Below, in pieces: positions 5,946 through 7,224 of a stretch of 7,224 nucleotides of DNA. Numbering within the stretch: position 1 is the first letter of the stretch; the number at the start of each line of letters is the position of its first letter. The notes below the pieces were generated by a model. It was not told the DNA's origin and did not search any database. It saw nothing but the letters and a program-made list of their open reading frames with translations. The position numbers were made by a program, and so were the translations under genes. Source of the DNA: Pseudomonadota bacterium (GTDB lineage Bacteria > Pseudomonadota > Alphaproteobacteria > Rhizobiales > Devosiaceae); NCBI GenBank assembly GCA_023390785.1, contig JAEWCE010000270.1, positions 1-7,224 on the forward strand, read 5' to 3'.

Positions 5946-6169
5946 TTGTAGTCGCTTTCCTGTTAACCCCGAGAGCCTGGTTTTTATGACGCTCCCTTTA
6001 TGCCCCCATCCTAGCCGCCCGCCTTTCTGCCGCGCTTAAGAAACTGGGTTAAGTTTAGGTAGTTTTGGCGACGGTTAGCGGGGCGTCACCGGGTGTAACG
6101 GCGGATTAAGCACGTCGCGTTGTGCCCCTTCTCATTTCCGCCTAGAAGCAGGGCGAAACGCAGCGCGCA
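5946..6169. promoter_or_regulatory. Divergent intergenic region between the DUF6101-like gene and cysQ
   Basis: This 224-bp spacer is visibly richer in A and T than its surroundings and must hold the promoters of both flanking genes. It contains several TTAA-type motifs: GTTAAC (5962-5967), CTTAAG (6035-6040), GTTAAG (6048-6053) and ATTAAG (6105-6110), plus GTTTAG and two GTTAG-like variants. It also has two TTTATG boxes (5983-5988 and 5997-6002), which read CATAAA toward the minus-strand gene and could contribute -10-like sequence. No gene of supportable length is present on either strand. Confidence 0.55.
6120..6147 (+). promoter_or_regulatory. Candidate sigma-70-type promoter of cysQ
   Basis: TTGTGC (6120-6125) and CTAGAA (6142-6147) are separated by 16 bp. 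The second box fits the CTANAW core described for alphaproteobacterial housekeeping promoters; the first keeps only TTG of the -35 consensus. Transcription would start near 6154, giving a leader of about 16 bases before the ATG at 6170. No clear Shine-Dalgarno sequence lies in that leader, consistent with a short, weakly led mRNA. Confidence 0.3.
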
Positions 6170-7009
6170 ATGGCCGACACCCCCACTTCCTACGACAGCG
6201 ACCTCGAACTCCTGCGCACCGCGGCGGTGACCGCCGGCATCATTGCCGCGAGCTATTTCCGGCGCGACCTCAAGACCTGGACCAAGGAGAACTCCTCTCC
6301 AGTGTCGGAGGCCGACATCGTGCTCGACAAATTCCTGTTCTCGGCGCTGACCACGGCGCGGCCCGACTATGGCTGGCTGAGCGAAGAGACGGCGGACGAC
6401 CAGCAGCGGCTCAAGCACCGGCGGGTGTTCATCGTCGATCCCATCGACGGCACGCGCGGCTTCATTCGCGGCGAGGACAGCTGGACGGTGTCGCTGGCGG
6501 TGGTCGAGGCCGGCGTGCCGGTGGCTGGCGTGGTGTTCGCACCGGCGCGCAACGAGATGTATGCGGGGAGCCGCGGCGGCGGCGCAACGCTCAACGGCGC
6601 GCCGATCGCGCGGCGCACGCCGCCCGACCGGCTGGCGCCGCTGATTCCGGCTCCCGGCGCGGTGCATCACGAGCTGCAGGCGGCGGGGCTCGAGTACACT
6701 CGCGGGCCGGCCTATCCCTCGCTCGCCTACCGGCTGGTGCAGGTGGCCACGGGCAAGCTCGATGCGACGGTGGTGCGGCGCGGGTCGCAGGACTGGGACC
6801 TGGCGGGAGCTGCGGTAATCCTGGGCGAATGCGGCGTGCTCTTCGAAGATGCGTGCATGGGCGCCATGCAGTTCAACCAGCCGGAAATCCGCCACGGCGC
6901 GCTTGCCGCCTTCGCGCAAGTTTCGCTAAGAGAGGTGCTGTGCGGGGCACTGATCAAGGTTTATGGCTGCCCCGAGCCGCAACTCGACCGCGAACGGAAA
7001 ACCACGTGA
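6170..7009 (+). CDS. cysQ: CysQ-type 3'(2'),5'-bisphosphate nucleotidase (inositol monophosphatase family)
   Basis: Mg-dependent, lithium-sensitive-type phosphatase expected to hydrolyse adenosine 3',5'-bisphosphate (PAP) to AMP, clearing the by-product of sulfate assimilation and sulfotransfer. The 279-residue protein carries the family metal site: E72-E73 in WLSEET (69-74), D90-P-I-D93-G-T in the DPIDGT motif (90-95) and D210 in the QDWDLAGAAVIL block (207-218). SPVSEAD (43-49) and RGGGATLNG (135-143) are also typical. The family includes inositol and histidinol phosphatases; the SPVSEAD...WLSEET...DPIDGTRGF pattern matches the alphaproteobacterial proteins named CysQ, but substrate choice is not certain from sequence. 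The tail after about 250 is longer than I expect for the family. Its TGA overlaps the GTG of the next gene by four bases, indicating translational coupling. Confidence 0.88.
   Translation: MADTPTSYDSDLELLRTAAVTAGIIAASYFRRDLKTWTKENSSPVSEADIVLDKFLFSALTTARPDYGWLSEETADDQQRLKHRRVFIVDPIDGTRGFIRGEDSWTVSLAVVEAGVPVAGVVFAPARNEMYAGSRGGGATLNGAPIARRTPPDRLAPLIPAPGAVHHELQAAGLEYTRGPAYPSLAYRLVQVATGKLDATVVRRGSQDWDLAGAAVILGECGVLFEDACMGAMQFNQPEIRHGALAAFAQVSLREVLCGALIKVYGCPEPQLDRERKTT
6996..6998 (+). promoter_or_regulatory. Ribosome binding site for the GTG-started DUF4170 gene
   Basis: GGA (within ACGGAAA) lies seven bases before the GTG at 7006, inside the end of cysQ. Together with the GTGA start/stop overlap it supports GTG as the start codon; no ATG precedes the first conserved residues. 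Confidence 0.5.
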
Positions 7010-7224
7010 AGGCGCCGAAGAAAGAACCGCAGAAGCAACTGCTTCACCTCGTCCTCGGCGGCGAGCTCGACAGCATCGAGGGCATCACCTTCAAGGACCT
7101 CGACAAGGTCGACCTCGTCGGGGTCTACCCCAACTACGCCGCTGCCTATGCGGTGTGGAAACAGAAGGCGCAGCAGACCGTCGACAATGCGCAGATGCGC
7201 TACTTCGTCGTGCACCTGCACCGC
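7006..7224 (+). CDS. DUF4170 domain protein, N-terminal part (runs off the right edge)
   Basis: Seventy-three codons are visible, starting with GTG. The product begins MKAPKKEPQKQLLHLVLGGE and contains VDLVGVYPNYAAAYAVW followed by KAQQTVDNAQMRYFVVHLHR, which is the signature of the small alphaproteobacterial DUF4170 family. Its function is unknown. Members are usually about 75-90 residues, so only the last few residues should be missing. The gene overlaps cysQ by four bases (GTGA), so the two are surely co-transcribed. In rhizobial genomes, as I recall, the following genes are an acyltransferase-like protein, the Kdo transferase waaA and lpxK, so a link to the outer membrane is possible by association only. 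It is easily missed by ATG-only gene calling. Confidence 0.9.
   Translation, partial: MKAPKKEPQKQLLHLVLGGELDSIEGITFKDLDKVDLVGVYPNYAAAYAVWKQKAQQTVDNAQMRYFVVHLHR

Noticed and set aside
5986..6039. A 17-codon ORF (two cysteines) upstream of cysQ, considered as a leader peptide
   Set aside because: No convincing ribosome binding site, no attenuator hairpins, only two cysteines, and it ends 130 bp before cysQ.
6036..6052. A CtrA binding site
   Set aside because: The two TTAA boxes are nine bases apart, not seven, and the second lacks the final C; kept only as a motif-cluster observation.

Overview
The window looks like a piece of a GC-rich alphaproteobacterial chromosome, most probably from the order Hyphomicrobiales (Rhizobiales). 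The basis is the set of protein families: a plant/alphaproteobacterial-type glutamate-cysteine ligase, an alphaproteobacterial UbiA, a DUF6101-like protein, a CysQ-type phosphatase and a DUF4170 protein. A Devosia-like genus would fit, but genus cannot be fixed without a search. Nearly all of the sequence is coding. I see no rRNA, tRNA, transposase, phage gene or CRISPR array.

Layout, left to right. Bases 1-117 hold no supportable gene; most of this stretch is a hairpin-rich, dispersed-repeat-like sequence just past the end of gshA. Two genes read leftward as a likely operon, rsmE (16S rRNA methyltransferase) then gshA (first step of glutathione synthesis). Reading the other way from a 60-bp shared intergenic region is ubiA (ubiquinone biosynthesis). 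ubiA runs head-on into a minus-strand gene for a secreted lytic transglycosylase with a C-terminal SPOR-like domain, and the two stop codons overlap. Divergent from that gene, 49 bp away, is an aldo/keto reductase; a 19-bp perfect inverted repeat covers the transglycosylase start codon. After the reductase come a strong hairpin terminator and then a minus-strand conserved protein of unknown function (DUF6101-like). A 224-bp, comparatively AT-rich divergent spacer follows, then cysQ, which overlaps by 4 bp a GTG-started DUF4170 gene running off the right edge.

The genes are mainly housekeeping: thiol redox (gshA, aldo/keto reductase), ribosome modification (rsmE), quinone synthesis (ubiA), cell-wall remodelling (transglycosylase) and PAP recycling (cysQ). 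From memory of rhizobial gene order, gshA-rsmE / ubiA / DUF6101 / cysQ / DUF4170 is a conserved neighbourhood that continues into Kdo/lipid A genes. The transglycosylase and aldo/keto reductase would then be a lineage-specific insertion. I found no convincing new multi-gene system. The best leads are the start-codon palindrome, the two uncharacterised conserved proteins and the edge repeat.
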